Assembly (NCBI RefSeq): GCF_000013445.1 | Contig: NC_007796.1 | Location: 2,268,936-2,332,935 of the forward strand | DNA: 64,000 nt | From: Methanospirillum hungatei JF-1 | Lineage (GTDB): Archaea; Halobacteriota; Methanomicrobia; Methanomicrobiales; Methanospirillaceae | Direction of reading: 5' to 3' | Shown here: positions 8,467-18,740 of the stretch, one piece after another | How the letters are laid out: every line of letters begins with the position of its first letter | Position numbering within the stretch: position 1 is the stretch's first letter | Notes under the pieces: generated by a model | Seen by the model: only the letters and a program-made list of their open reading frames with translations | Databases searched by the model: none | What the model was told of the DNA's origin: nothing | Made by a program: the position numbers and the translations under genes

Positions 8467-9618
8467 TTAGTTTTTGTATGGAGCAGCGCCGAGTTTCGGA
8501 ACGTAGGCATTATCCCCTTCAACCCTGATGGCATGTGAGATAAGAGCCAGGGGGATCTCAACCGGACAGAGTTCTTCGCATTGACCACAATTTACACAAC
8601 TGTCAGAGATGGATGCAAACCGGCGAAGATGGAACATTGGGTCTGATGGGATATACCCTGGTCTGACCATATATGATTCAGGCCTTCCCACGAATGGTGT
8701 GGAGATACAAACCGGACACTTTTCAATACAGGAGTAGCACTTGATACACCGTGATGTCTCCTTTTTAATGAAGTCCCAGAGATTGTCACGAAGTGCAGTA
8801 AACTCCTTCTTACGCCATTTCTCACCAAGTTTAAGCATGGCTCCCTCTGTCTTGCCTCTGATCTCGATTCCCTTTGGTTCAGCAGCACAGGTATCCAGTT
8901 TCTTAGCTGATACTGCCTTTGAAACGATATCAGCACCTTTGTCACTACAAATCTCAATAAAGGTTGCCTTCCCAGCCTTATCTCCGATCACTCCCCAATT
9001 TCCACAGGCAAGGTCTGCCTGACGGGGGATTTTGTACTTACATCGCCGACAGTTGGAACGACGTCCATAACCCTCTTCTTCAAGTTCATCGATTTTGATG
9101 CCCTTGTGTCCGCCTTCATACTCGATGATGAACTGACCCTTATCGATCTCTTCTTTAGTAACCTTGTCTGGATCAACACCAAACTTTTCCTTGATCATCT
9201 TCCGGGCCTGAATTGGATTTACAGAACCTCCACAGTTTACACCGATGGTAAGGACATTGTTCATGTTGATCTCGTTCCTCTTACCTAGTTCAATCATGCT
9301 CATGAGGTCGCAACCTTTGACTACGACACCCACTTTCATGTTCTTTGCTCCGTCCAGGTATTTCTGGATAAAGGTGGACATGAGCAGGGTACCACAGTGT
9401 AATGACCCAGCTGTCTGGTCAAGATCCTTTGCATCGGTTATGGCAACGGGAACGGCATCATACAGATCAAATCCCTTCTTTACTGCGACAACAACATCAA
9501 CGATCTTGTTTTCTAGTGCATATTTTAAAAGGGTCGTTACTGCACCACCACACTCTGCCTTTTTAGCAATACCACTGTCAGTTGTCCAGGCATAAATCAT
9601 GTCGCCTGTTGCTGCCAT
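8467..9618 (-). CDS. fdhB: Formate dehydrogenase beta subunit, F420-reducing (copy 2)
   Basis: A second FdhB, 383 residues, with the same plan as copy 1: F420/FrhB fold (ECGGAVTTLLKYALE, IGVNCGGSVNPIQARKMI, RSNCRRCKYKIPRQAD) and two C-terminal clusters CIKCYSCIEKCP and CVNCGQCEELCP. It is about 30 residues shorter at the C-terminus than copy 1, whose tail has an acidic extension. The gene starts at ATG 9616-9618, one base after the stop of its fdhA, the same arrangement as copy 1. A 293-bp gap separates it from fdhA copy 1, so the two pairs may be separate or one long transcript. The region from 8200 to 8466 shows no other gene. Confidence 0.96.
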   Translation of the reverse strand: MAATGDMIYAWTTDSGIAKKAECGGAVTTLLKYALENKIVDVVVAVKKGFDLYDAVPVAITDAKDLDQTAGSLHCGTLLMSTFIQKYLDGAKNMKVGVVVKGCDLMSMIELGKRNEINMNNVLTIGVNCGGSVNPIQARKMIKEKFGVDPDKVTKEEIDKGQFIIEYEGGHKGIKIDELEEEGYGRRSNCRRCKYKIPRQADLACGNWGVIGDKAGKATFIEICSDKGADIVSKAVSAKKLDTCAAEPKGIEIRGKTEGAMLKLGEKWRKKEFTALRDNLWDFIKKETSRCIKCYSCIEKCPVCISTPFVGRPESYMVRPGYIPSDPMFHLRRFASISDSCVNCGQCEELCPVEIPLALISHAIRVEGDNAYVPKLGAAPYKN

Positions 9619-9619
9619 A

Positions 9620-11677
9620 TTAGTTCCCCCCTATCTTTTCAACTTTCACAGCACAGTGCTTGAGTTCCGGCATCTTGGACATCGGATCAAGAACAGTGTT
9701 CGTCAGGTTGTTGACACCTTCATTAAAGTGCATGGTCATGTACAGGACACCAGGTCCGATCTCATCGGTTACATGGGCGATGGTCTCGGTTTTTCCACGT
9801 CTGCTGGTGATCAGGATCTTCTCATGCTGTCCGATACCGAGGCGTCTTGCATCTTCGTTGTTGATCTGGACATATGATGCAGGCACTTCGTAATGAAGAG
9901 CGGCACTCCTGTCGGTCTGTGTCCTGGAGTGGTAATGGAATATGAGCCGGCCTGTCATCATGGTGAACGGATACTCAGCATCTGCAACCTCTGCTGGTGG
10001 GCGATATTCAATACCAAAGAGGTTACCCTTTCCATCTGCACAAGCGAATTTTTCACAATGGAGGATCGGGGTTCCACAGTGCTCGAGAGTTGGACAAGGC
10101 CAGACAATAGACTCAGGTTTTTCAAGTTTTTCGTATGTTGCACCAAACATGCTTGGGGTACAGTTCCGCATATCATCCCAGACGTCTTTTGCAGTCGGGA
10201 GATCAAAACCCTTTAGACCCATCTTCTTTGCAAGTTCTGATATAATCCAGATATCTTCTTTTGCTTTGCCTGGTGGGTTGGTTGCTTTTCTGACACGGTT
10301 AATACGGCGCTCACCGCTGGTGAAAGTACCATCCTTCTCGGCGAAACAAGCCCCTGGTAGGATAACATCTGCATATTGACAGGTTTCTGTAAAGAAAATA
10401 TCCTGGACAACGAGAAAGTCGAGTTTTTCAAGTTGTCTTTTCACGTGGTTGGAATCAGGATAAGTGACAACCGGATTTAAACCAAGGATATACATCGTCT
10501 TGATCTCATCCCCACAGATGTTAATCTGCTCAGTAAGGGTCTGTCCATACCAGTCCGGAAGACCTGTCACGCCCCATGCCTTCTCCATTTTTGCACGGTT
10601 TTCAGCAATTTCGCACTTCTGATATCCAGAATACACATTTGGATATGCACCCATATCACAAGCACCCTGTACATTGTTCTGCCCACGAAGGGGATTTACA
10701 CCAGTTCCAGGACGGCCGACATTTCCGGTGAGCAGGGCAAGGTTACCCATAGACCTGACATTGTCAGTACCGGTGGTCAGTTCGGTGACTCCAAGACAGT
10801 AAATGATAACTGCACTCTTTGCTGATGCATACTTATATGCCAGTTCTTTTACGGTTTCAAGTGGGACGCCATGGATGTCTTCAGCATCTGCATATTTTTC
10901 AACCGTCGCCTTGAGTTCTTCAAACCCGTTCACACGTTCTTCGATGAATTTCTTGTCATGTTTGTCTGCTTTGATGATCCAGTACATCATCGAGTTTGCC
11001 AGAGCAATGTGTGTTGACGGATTAAACTGAATCCACTTATCTGCAATCTTGGCTGTGGTTGAGAGACGGGGGTCAACTGCATAGATAGGGATCCCTTTCA
11101 ATTTTGCTTGGACAAGACGCCGCCCGGCAAGGGGGTGTGCTTCAAGAGCATTCGATCCCCATACAAGGATAAAATCAGAATTTAGAGCATCTTCAAAGCC
11201 ATTCGTTGCTGCACCAGATCCAAATGATAGGGAAAGGCCTGCTACTGATGGCCCATGGCAGATACGTGCACAGTTATCAACATTGTTTGTTTTAAAACCG
11301 ACACGGGCGAATTTTTGAAAGATATAACAGTCTTCATTTACTGTTCTGCAGGATGTCTGAAATCCAAATGCTTTAGGTCCGTATTTGTCGGATGTTTCTT
11401 TCAATTTCTTTGCGACAAGGTCAAGAGCTTCATCCCACGACGCCTCGACAAATTTCCCATCTTTTTTTATGAGAGGTGTCGTTAGCCGGTCAGGGCTGTG
11501 GATATGTTCCCAGCATGTCAGACCCTTTGGACAGAGTTTCCCGTCATTAATAGGGCTTCGCTTATATGGTTCTACGCCGACGACCTTTTCATTCTTAACA
11601 ACAAGGTTCAGAGTACACCCGACACCACAATAGGGGCAGGTGGTTTGTACATACTTAACTAGATTGCTTTCGCTCAT
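9620..11677 (-). CDS. fdhA: Formate dehydrogenase alpha (catalytic) subunit, copy 2
   Basis: A 685-residue catalytic subunit closely related to copy 1 along its whole length. It has CPYCGVGC for the [4Fe-4S] cluster, KLCPKG for the fourth ligand, and the metal-ligand Cys in NCARICHGPSVAGL. The start chosen is ATG 11675-11677 (MSESNLVKYVQ), preceded by GGGTGAAAG; the 25 extra upstream codons in the open frame are leader sequence. The most visible differences from copy 1 are in surface segments, such as KADKHDKKFIEERVNGFEEL. Differential use of the two copies (for instance with formate level or Mo/W supply) is plausible, but the sequence does not show it. It is the first gene of the leftward fdh array. 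Confidence 0.97.
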   Translation of the reverse strand: MSESNLVKYVQTTCPYCGVGCTLNLVVKNEKVVGVEPYKRSPINDGKLCPKGLTCWEHIHSPDRLTTPLIKKDGKFVEASWDEALDLVAKKLKETSDKYGPKAFGFQTSCRTVNEDCYIFQKFARVGFKTNNVDNCARICHGPSVAGLSLSFGSGAATNGFEDALNSDFILVWGSNALEAHPLAGRRLVQAKLKGIPIYAVDPRLSTTAKIADKWIQFNPSTHIALANSMMYWIIKADKHDKKFIEERVNGFEELKATVEKYADAEDIHGVPLETVKELAYKYASAKSAVIIYCLGVTELTTGTDNVRSMGNLALLTGNVGRPGTGVNPLRGQNNVQGACDMGAYPNVYSGYQKCEIAENRAKMEKAWGVTGLPDWYGQTLTEQINICGDEIKTMYILGLNPVVTYPDSNHVKRQLEKLDFLVVQDIFFTETCQYADVILPGACFAEKDGTFTSGERRINRVRKATNPPGKAKEDIWIISELAKKMGLKGFDLPTAKDVWDDMRNCTPSMFGATYEKLEKPESIVWPCPTLEHCGTPILHCEKFACADGKGNLFGIEYRPPAEVADAEYPFTMMTGRLIFHYHSRTQTDRSAALHYEVPASYVQINNEDARRLGIGQHEKILITSRRGKTETIAHVTDEIGPGVLYMTMHFNEGVNNLTNTVLDPMSKMPELKHCAVKVEKIGGN

Positions 11678-11680
11678 TCT

Positions 11681-11735
11681 TTCACCCGAGTTCTCAGGGT
11701 AAAACAAGCCATGAGGACTGGTTTCCTTCCAGTCC
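11681..11735 (-). promoter_or_regulatory. Leader hairpins upstream of fdhA copy 2
   Basis: Two stem-loops lie in the transcript leader. Positions 11715-11735 form GGACTGG-7 bases-CCAGTCC, a perfect 7-bp stem. Nearer the start, ACCC(T)GAG-AA-CTCGGGT pairs with one bulged base, and its 3' arm includes the GGGTGA ribosome site. Copy 1 has an analogous stem over its ribosome site. Regulation by folding is inferred. Confidence 0.45.
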
Positions 11736-11952
11736 CTGAGAAGAACGTTCAATACCGGGAAACCACACTAACCCTGTATCGATCAGAAAATCTCATCCAA
11801 TTTGGCTGTTTTAACCGGTTTGGCGAATTAATTGTGCTCTCATCCGGTGATGAGATGACACTGGCAATTCTCACGCAAAGATAATCAGTATCATATCATG
11901 TATGTTCTGATTATCTCATTTTCGAAGGTTCGAATCATGGTAACGTGATTCA

Positions 11953-12036
11953 TATACTGTGAGGCATAACGAATCTGCCTGAATACCTGTCCCTTCAGGT
12001 ATGAATGCATACTGATTCATGCGTGTACACAGTATA
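11953..12036. other. 84-bp nested inverted repeat (candidate structured RNA or cruciform)
   Basis: Three sets of complementary arms nest in correct order. TATACTGTG (11953-11961) pairs with CACAGTATA (12028-12036). GCAT-aac-GAATC (11964-11975) pairs with GATTCATGC (12014-12022) with a 3-base bulge. ATACCTG (11983-11989) pairs with CAGGTAT (11996-12002) around a 6-base loop. The element lies in the 1-kb non-coding stretch ahead of the fdh array. A related small hairpin core, AACCTG-tctttt-CAGG, recurs at 12254-12269. It could be a small RNA, part of a 5' leader, or a protein-binding cruciform; I know no named family that fits. Confidence 0.5.
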
Positions 12037-12677
12037 GTTCATCTGTTCCTGATATCAAAGCATAAATCTTACGAATTGAAATTTTGAATTCTACCTAAGA
12101 AAACGGGGCATATATTTCGCGATATTCTGAAAATTCGCCGATTTTCATTTTTATGATAATTGTATCATAAGATTACTTATTTTGTGGCATTTCTGTCACA
12201 TAAATGAAATTCAATTAATTTCTAAATTTCTTAACGGAGTATAGTAATCAGAGAACCTGTCTTTTCAGGCGCGATTGAAATAAGACCAGGTACAAATGAA
12301 TGAAAAGGATATCATATGATATTATGGACCCTGAAAGATGGAAAGGTGTTGGTGACCATCTGGTCTATTGTGTGTGGTTTTACCCTTTCCCGGTTAACCC
12401 TGAGAGATCCCGTATCTGACAAGGTCCATCCTCATTCTACCTCATCATATATGCGGTATTCATGAGTACTAGTTCGTTGTTTTTTGTCAGATATAATATT
12501 CTGATATTTGGCGTCCTGATACCTAAATTTAATATATAAAGAGAGATCGAACGAATTTTATCATCGAATTTAGTATAATTGTTACATTCTGTGTTTTTTT
12601 ATATCCCAGGTAATTCCCAATATCAGTCCGCTGAATCTTGAGAGATTATCGAAAAAGTCTGGATATACGTTCAGGGA
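12037..12677. other. Non-coding stretch between the fdh array and a kinase gene
   Basis: No supported gene. It is AT-rich and contains a perfect 14-bp palindrome ATATCATATGATAT at 12309-12322 and the small hairpin at 12254-12269. A 49-codon open frame starts at the ATG inside the palindrome, but it has no recognisable features and I do not call it. Promoter elements for the leftward fdh transcript probably lie between here and 11740. Confidence 0.5.
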
Positions 12678-14310
12678 TCAGATCATTTTCTTCAACCTGA
12701 TCTCTACTTCTGTTCCTTTCCCCAGGCCCTCACTTCGAATATATATTTCTCCCCCAATAGCCATGATTAATCGTTTTGTCACAGAAAGGCCCAGACCTGA
12801 TGATGAACGGTCATGACGGGAGGGATCGGCTTTAAAAAAAGGTTCAAAAATCCTGGATAAATCCTTTTCTGTCAGACCCACTCCATTATCCTGAACACAA
12901 ATCCTGACCATCTGTCCAAGGTCTTCGGTATATATTCTGATGGTGCCCCCTGCATATGAGTATTTCAGGGCATTTGTAATGACATTATCAAAGATGGATA
13001 TTACATGGGGTAAAGAAGAGTTAATGCAAATCGTATCAGGGATATCTGTCAGAATGGAAATATCTTTTTTATTTGCGGCGATAGAATGGACATTGAGCAA
13101 ATTATCGATTAATTTTTTGAGATTTATTTCGGATTCATCTTCAACCCGGTATGGTGATCCTAGGTCATTGAAATGAAGAAGTGTCTGTATAATTGATGCA
13201 ATCCGAGTGGCATTTTTCTCTAGAATTTGAATTATTTCAGTTCTTTTCTGTGTATCATCCTCGTTTTCAAGTAAGGGGAGTAGAGCGATAAGAGGAGTAA
13301 GGGGAGTTCTCAGATCATGAGCGATAGCGGTAATGAGGAGATTTTTCATCTCCAATAAATTTGCGATTTCCGCAGTCCGTTCTTCGACTAGTCTTTCAAG
13401 GACCTCGTTCTGATTGATACTCTTATTTAGCTGGCAGATCAATGATTTTTGTTCGGTAATATCCAATCCAATAAATCCGATAAATGTCCTGTCATCTTCA
13501 GAGATGGGGAAGAAAACTGCAGATAAAATTCTCTCTCCCTCTTTGAGATCTATCCGGCACTCCTGAACCGAGGGCTGTCCTTTTTCTATAACTTCCCGAA
13601 GAATCTTTGAACATTCTGTCTCCCAATCTGATTTAAATAACTCATGAATTCTCCTTCCATTTTTTTCTTTATCCGGATTGCCATTCTTTTTTGAGAATGA
13701 TCGGTTCGAAAAGACGATGAACCCATGTTCATCAAGAAGTGCTGCAAATATTGGAGAAGAATTCGAAATATTCTTGAATAACCGCGTCATCAGAGATAAT
13801 CCCCGTTCAGTTTTCTTTCGGTTGGTAATATCTCGAGCGGTAATCAGAATACCCTGAATCGCCGGATTATCAATGCAATTTACTCCTACCCCTTCCAGGA
13901 GAACATATGAACCATCACGTTTTAGTGTTCTGAATTCTGCAGTTTCGATCACGGAAATATTGTTTATAAGTCTGTCCAACCTGGATTTTACAACCGGGAA
14001 ATCATCGGGATGGACAACCTTGCCTGCAGGCCCAATGACCTCTTCTGTAAGAAAACCCGTTAAAGAAGAATGATTCGGACTTATATAGGTCACTTCATAC
14101 TTGGGGGAGACGATCATAAAGATGTCTGAAGATTGGGTGACAATCATCCTGAATAACTCCTCCCTGTTTTTCAGATCCCCAATTAAAGACTTATATTCGG
14201 TAATATCCTGCATTGATCCAACGATTCCTGCAATATTACCAGCATGATCATAAAAGATACTTTTTGAGACGATGATATGATGAGTTTTTCCAGATTTATC
14301 GGTGAGTTTT
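12678..14310 (-). pseudogene. C-terminal part of a transposon-split hybrid histidine kinase
   Basis: This is the 3' portion of a gene whose 5' part lies at 16071-17561. From the IS junction it reads L-T-D-K-S-G-K-T-H-H-I-I-V-S-K-S-I, the second half of a PAS domain, then the PAS/PAC end MQDITEYKSLI. Two more PAS domains follow (YISPNHSSLTGF; ending ITARDITNRKKTE and FIGLDITEQKSLI). The kinase core has the H-box AIAHDLRTPLTPLIAL, N-box NVITNALKYS, G1 VQDNGVGL, F-box IFEPFFKADPS and G2 SSGLGLSVTKRL. No membrane segments are seen. A downstream ATG at 14213 could in principle start a shorter kinase, but it would lack the receiver and three N-terminal PAS domains. Confidence 0.85.
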
Positions 14311-16070
14311 GAGGCTGTTGCACAAACACAAAAAAAGCTTAATATAAATTATTAAAGCTTAATTATATATATTATTAAGATCAATATATTATATGTCTCA
14401 TCGCTATAACATGATTAGAGGATATGGTAATGAACAACAATTTTTACTCCCTGTCAATGCGATGGACTGGCTATCTGAAAATGATATTACTTATGGCATA
14501 TTAGAAATTCTTTCGATTCTCGATATTAGTCCATTTATTAATAAATATCGTGACGATGGTCGCGGTTCTGCCTTTTTTGATCCTCGTTCAATGCTTGGAA
14601 TAATAATTTATTCAATGATTCGTGGAGAAAAATCTAGCAGAAAAATTGAGATGTGCTGCCATTATGATATTGGATATCGGATCGTCGCCAATAATCTTAC
14701 ACCTGACCATACAACGATCTATCGTTTCAAGAAGAATAATTCAAAAGAAATCAAATCCCTTTTTAAACAATTATCTCAAATTATCGTAGAATCCGGGATA
14801 GCAAGAATCGGTGTCCTAGCCCTCGATGGATCAAAATTTGGCTGTAATGCCTCTTTATCAGCCAATAAAAAATTAAAATACCTTGAAGCAGAGCTAGGTC
14901 GGCTTTTTGATGAATCACAGGAAATTGATGAGTTAGAAAACGATGATATAAATATTCAGGATATGGAGATTAACCGACTACCTGAGCATCTTTCAACAAA
15001 AGAAAAACGAAAGGAAGTTCTTAATCGGGCTAAAGAGAAATTAATTGAACGACATGATATCGAATCTAAAAAACAAGAAGAAAAGATTCTGGACCGCGAA
15101 AAAGAAGAATTAGAATCGGGTAAAAAGAAACGAGGTAGAAAGCCTTTAGAGCCTAAAAAAGAGCCATCTTCAGATTCAAAAGTAAATCTCACTGATCCTG
15201 AAAGTCAGATAATGTCAACCACCAATGGCTGGATTCAAGGGTATAATGGGCAGATTATCGTTTCTGAAAATCAATTTATCCTCGCTGCAATGATATCAGA
15301 TGAGCAAAACGATAAAAAATTATTAATACCTATGCTAAATGAACTCGAAGACCTTTTTACGGGTATTCATCCATCAATTTCGCCTAATATACTACTATCT
15401 GATGCAGGTTATTTCTCATACCCGAATTCTTTAGCAGAATTGGATTATGGCATTCAACTCATCATCCCTCCTTCTAAAGAAAGAAAAATTCCAGAATATT
15501 CAGATAATGATGGGTATATCTCACGAATGGAAATGATATGTCGGGCGATTTGTATGGGAGAAATAATCACATTTCCGGAATTGCAAAGTATCGGGACGTT
15601 TGTTTGGCAATCTTTTATGAACAGAGAGAAACAAGCAACAACTCAGGAAATTTGTAAACGAGTTATGGAAGTACGTGTGAAATCCCCCACTGGTAGAGAG
15701 TTATATCGAAAACGAAAATACATGGTCGAACCAGTTTTTGGTAATATGAAACATAATATGAGGTTTAGGAGTTTCTCTCAAAAAGGGAAAGAGAATTGCG
15801 AGGGAGAATTCTTTTTAGCTGCATTAGTGCATAATATAAAAAAACTTATCAGATTTGAGGGTATAGTTAAAATTAAAGAATTTGCTACGAATATTATAAA
15901 ACCGTCAAGAGGTTCAGGTTTTTCCTATATTTTTGCAAACACAGTATGTAAAGTGGGAATTGATACATGCAGGTTCATACATCAATTAGTCTATTTTGGT
16001 TGATAGCTTAAGGGGTAGAGATCGATCATTTGTGATCCTGCATGATATTGATCATTGGTGCAACACCCTC
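14311..16070 (+). mobile_element. IS1182-type insertion sequence, complete, 1,760 bp
   Basis: Imperfect terminal inverted repeats: GAGGCTGTTGCACAAA at the left end and, read inward from the right, GAGGGTGTTGCACCAA. It is flanked by a 4-bp direct repeat TTTT (14307-14310 and 16071-16074). Removing the element and one TTTT rejoins the flanking kinase fragments in frame (Y-Q-I-K joined to L-T-D-K-S-G), giving a 1,040-codon gene including the stop. This fixes both ends. It carries a single transposase gene. The visibly higher A+T content than the flanking metabolic genes is typical of IS elements here. Confidence 0.93.
14393..16003 (+). CDS. IS1182-family DDE transposase
   Basis: A 536-residue transposase. 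The N-terminal DUF772-type helical domain includes RSMLGIIIYSMIRGEKSSRK and DHTTIYRFKKNN. Catalytic candidates are the Asp in VLALDGSKFGCNAS, the Asp in LLSDAGYFSY and the Glu in MVEPVFGNMKHNMRFR. A lysine/glutamate-rich coiled insertion of about 100 residues (about 180-270) separates the first Asp from the rest, a feature of this family. Length and frame look intact, so the element may still be active. The start ATG 14393 follows an AT-rich promoter-like stretch inside the left end. Transcription is opposite to the interrupted kinase. Confidence 0.92.
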   Translation: MSHRYNMIRGYGNEQQFLLPVNAMDWLSENDITYGILEILSILDISPFINKYRDDGRGSAFFDPRSMLGIIIYSMIRGEKSSRKIEMCCHYDIGYRIVANNLTPDHTTIYRFKKNNSKEIKSLFKQLSQIIVESGIARIGVLALDGSKFGCNASLSANKKLKYLEAELGRLFDESQEIDELENDDINIQDMEINRLPEHLSTKEKRKEVLNRAKEKLIERHDIESKKQEEKILDREKEELESGKKKRGRKPLEPKKEPSSDSKVNLTDPESQIMSTTNGWIQGYNGQIIVSENQFILAAMISDEQNDKKLLIPMLNELEDLFTGIHPSISPNILLSDAGYFSYPNSLAELDYGIQLIIPPSKERKIPEYSDNDGYISRMEMICRAICMGEIITFPELQSIGTFVWQSFMNREKQATTQEICKRVMEVRVKSPTGRELYRKRKYMVEPVFGNMKHNMRFRSFSQKGKENCEGEFFLAALVHNIKKLIRFEGIVKIKEFATNIIKPSRGSGFSYIFANTVCKVGIDTCRFIHQLVYFG

Positions 16071-17561
16071 TTTTATCTGATATTTTTGAACCGGATTGTT
16101 ATGAATTAACTCCTGATCGTGGGTTATTGTCTCAAGCGATATATTGTGGTCAGGCCATACCTCATCAATTGTTTTTCCCACCAGGTCTTCTTTTGATATC
16201 CCCATATATGTACAATATGCCTGATTGCAACCCATAAATCTGAAGTTCTTATCCTTCCAAAAAACCGGGAGAGGGAGTGCATCAAGAAGGGCGTCCGTGA
16301 ATTTTTGTTGAGATAATAATCGTTTAAGAAAGATATCCCGCTCTTCTTCCAACTGTTTCTTTTGAGTGATATCACGGAATGTGACATATATTGCATCTGC
16401 CACATCCATTTGTATCTTTCTCCCCTGGGTCTCGATCCAGATTTCACGGTTTTTGCCAGTGATGAGTTTATACTGTGAGATGTATGAATCATTTCCTGAT
16501 CTTACCTGTTCTATATCATGCAAAACCAGGTCATAGAAATCAGGATGGACATATGTCATCACGTTTTTTCTTGCAAGCACTGTATCCGCAGATTCTTCTT
16601 CAACCATCCGGACACCGGCAGGGTTGATATAAAATATTGTTCCGTCAAATCCAATGATGAGAATAGCATCCCGTGAATACTCGGCCAGAACCCGATATTT
16701 TCTTTCATTCTCCTCTATCTTTCGTGCAGATTTTTTCACTTCTGTTATATCACGAATCGATTCAATATATCCAGTAATGTTCCCCTCATTATCATACAGA
16801 GGACAGGCCTTTATAAATAGTGCGATCAAATCCCCTTGTGTATTGACATACTCCGCTTCTGCCTGAATTACATTTCCTGAACGTGAAATGTTGGTATAAT
16901 ACCTGGATAAGACCTCATTGCTCTCATTGAGAAGATCAATCAGAACCGGATGACGATGCCCATAAAGTGTAGCAGCATACTCATAGTTTCCTTTCCCAAG
17001 CATTTGTGATGAGGAGTAACCGGTCATCTTCTCAATTGCCCGGTTCCACGCAATGATCGTGCCAGACCGATCTATGGCAAAGGTTGCATCAGGAAGAAAA
17101 TCAATAATATCTGCAAGTTGTTTTTGTGAGTCCTTTAGTGATTTTTCTGCCCTTTTTCTCGCGACCGCCTGTTTGATTTTATGTGATAATTCAGCAAACT
17201 GGGATTTTGGTTCACCCCCTTTTTGCAGATAAAAATCTGCCCCGTTATTAATTGCTTCAATGACAACCTCTTCCCGACCCCTCCCGGTAAAGAGTATAAA
17301 TGGTATATCATTTCCCTGTTCTCTTATTGCTTTGAGAAATTCAATCCCATCAATAACGGGCATCTGGTAGTCAGAGATTATTGCATCATATTTTTGCAAA
17401 AAGCCGGGAAGAAGAACTTCTCCAGCTGATTGAACAATATCGACGGAAAATTCCCCCATTCGCTCAAGGAATCGCTTACCAAGATGGAGAAGTACCTCTT
17501 CATCATCAACATACAATAATGAGATCTGATTTGTAGAGACACTGTTATCTGTATCAATCAT
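16071..17561 (-). pseudogene. N-terminal part of a transposon-split hybrid histidine kinase
   Basis: The 5' portion of the gene completed at 12678-14310. It starts at ATG 17559-17561. Residues about 12-130 form a receiver domain (LLYVDDEEVLLHLG; phospho-acceptor Asp in IISDYQMP; Lys in YLQKGG). Then come two full PAS domains (FLPDATFAIDRSGTIIAWN; ILIIGFDGTIFYINPAG) and the first half of a third (LPLPVFWKDKNFRFMGCN). The open frame runs 45 bases into the IS and stops there, giving a truncated receiver-PAS protein without a kinase. The uninterrupted protein would have about 1,039 residues: receiver, five PAS domains, then HisKA/HATPase. A receiver ahead of PAS and kinase domains is common in Methanomicrobiales. 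Confidence 0.87.
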
Positions 17562-17777
17562 TTTTCAGACCAAATAATGACAAATATACTTACAGGACAC
17601 TATTGGTAACGTTTTTATTTAAAAGTTCTGTATTCTCAATCGAAATTTTTCTTTTTTTGAATTTTTTGTCTGAAGATGGAAGAAAAGAAGTTATAGGGGG
17701 GTGAATGCGATGACCTTATCATATATAAGTTCCGGATATGCCGGTCCGACATTGGTCTCCGGTTCCAAATATGCTCT

Positions 17778-18740
17778 CTACCCGATCCACATCTCCTCAT
17801 CCAGCGGTATTCCCTCGAGATATGGACCTGTTGGAACGTTCATCGTATATGGCTCATCTGATTCTGTTCTGGTGATCGTGTACGCATACAGCATCGGGGC
17901 ATTGGGATCATCAGGAATATATCGGGATGCTCTCCCTTCAAACTGGGTATTATCTCCAGTGACCACACCGTTTATCTTTTCAGCACCATATGCGACGATA
18001 TTACTGTATACTACCTTCCCGAATGCTGCGTGATTGACACCGTAGCTCACAGCAAACTGTCCTTCCTTCAGGGTAAACTTTTCACTCCCCAGATATGTGG
18101 CATCCCTGTTCTCTCCATATGCCTGCTCATTATTCTGCATCACCTGACTACTTTCAGGGAATGATATCCCGGTCTTCATCTCCTGGTATGTGTATCCCGG
18201 ATATGCCGCTATGATGGCATCACGTAAGTGGTTCACCGGAGGCATCAGGTCAAATTCTGTCTTTCCTGTCCCCCGTATCCGGAGATCTGATACCGGGTAG
18301 GGGTTTAATGGTTGAGACTGGTTCGGTGTCAGCCGGTAAACACGATACATAGTGTACACATCGCTCATATACTGATCTTGCACCTTCGGTGTATCAAATA
18401 CCCCGACCCTGATACCAAATCCGAAAGACTCATCATCCTCCTCAAGTCCCATATTCACCATCGGAGACGGTATCTGCTTGATATGATTCATGCTCGCAGG
18501 GTATCCTGCTGCTATTGCAAAAGATTGGACCCGTTCTGCAATCGTCTTATCTGCCGAATAGATGATCATGAGAGGCTGATCAAATCCGTCTGTTCCTGTT
18601 TCTGCCTGTATGGTGCCGATATTTAATGAATCACCAAGCCCAGCAAATATCATTGCCCGCTCTGATCCAATCGTCCGAAAGACCATGAATGTTGGGTAAT
18701 TGAAAAATTTTACCCCAGACGGGGTCTTTCCGATCATCAA
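17778..18740 (-). pseudogene. C-terminal part of a frameshifted secreted protein
   Basis: A 320-codon frame whose only available start is a TTG overlapping the end of the upstream frame by 4 bp. It begins with I-G-K-T-P-S-G-V-K-F-F-N-Y-P-T-F, continues with VFRTIGSERAMIFAGLGDSL and ends with a P-Y-T-M-N-V-P-T-G-P-Y-L segment. I read it as the continuation of 18737-19162: inserting one T at about 18738 makes the joint read N-E-A-A-L-M-I-G-K-T-P without a break. No function is recognised; the protein looks globular and extracytoplasmic, with no enzyme motif I can name. The alternative is a translationally coupled separate gene, less likely because the product would start in mid-domain. Confidence 0.6.

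Noticed and set aside
11921-11940. GGTTCGAATC, a tRNA T-loop-like sequence
   Set aside because: The flanking bases do not pair as a T-stem (GAAGG against CATGG) and no acceptor or anticodon arms are found, so not a tRNA.
12316-12465. 49-codon open frame starting MILWTLKDGKVLVTIW
   Set aside because: Short, no ribosome site or family; starts inside a palindrome. Not enough to call a gene.
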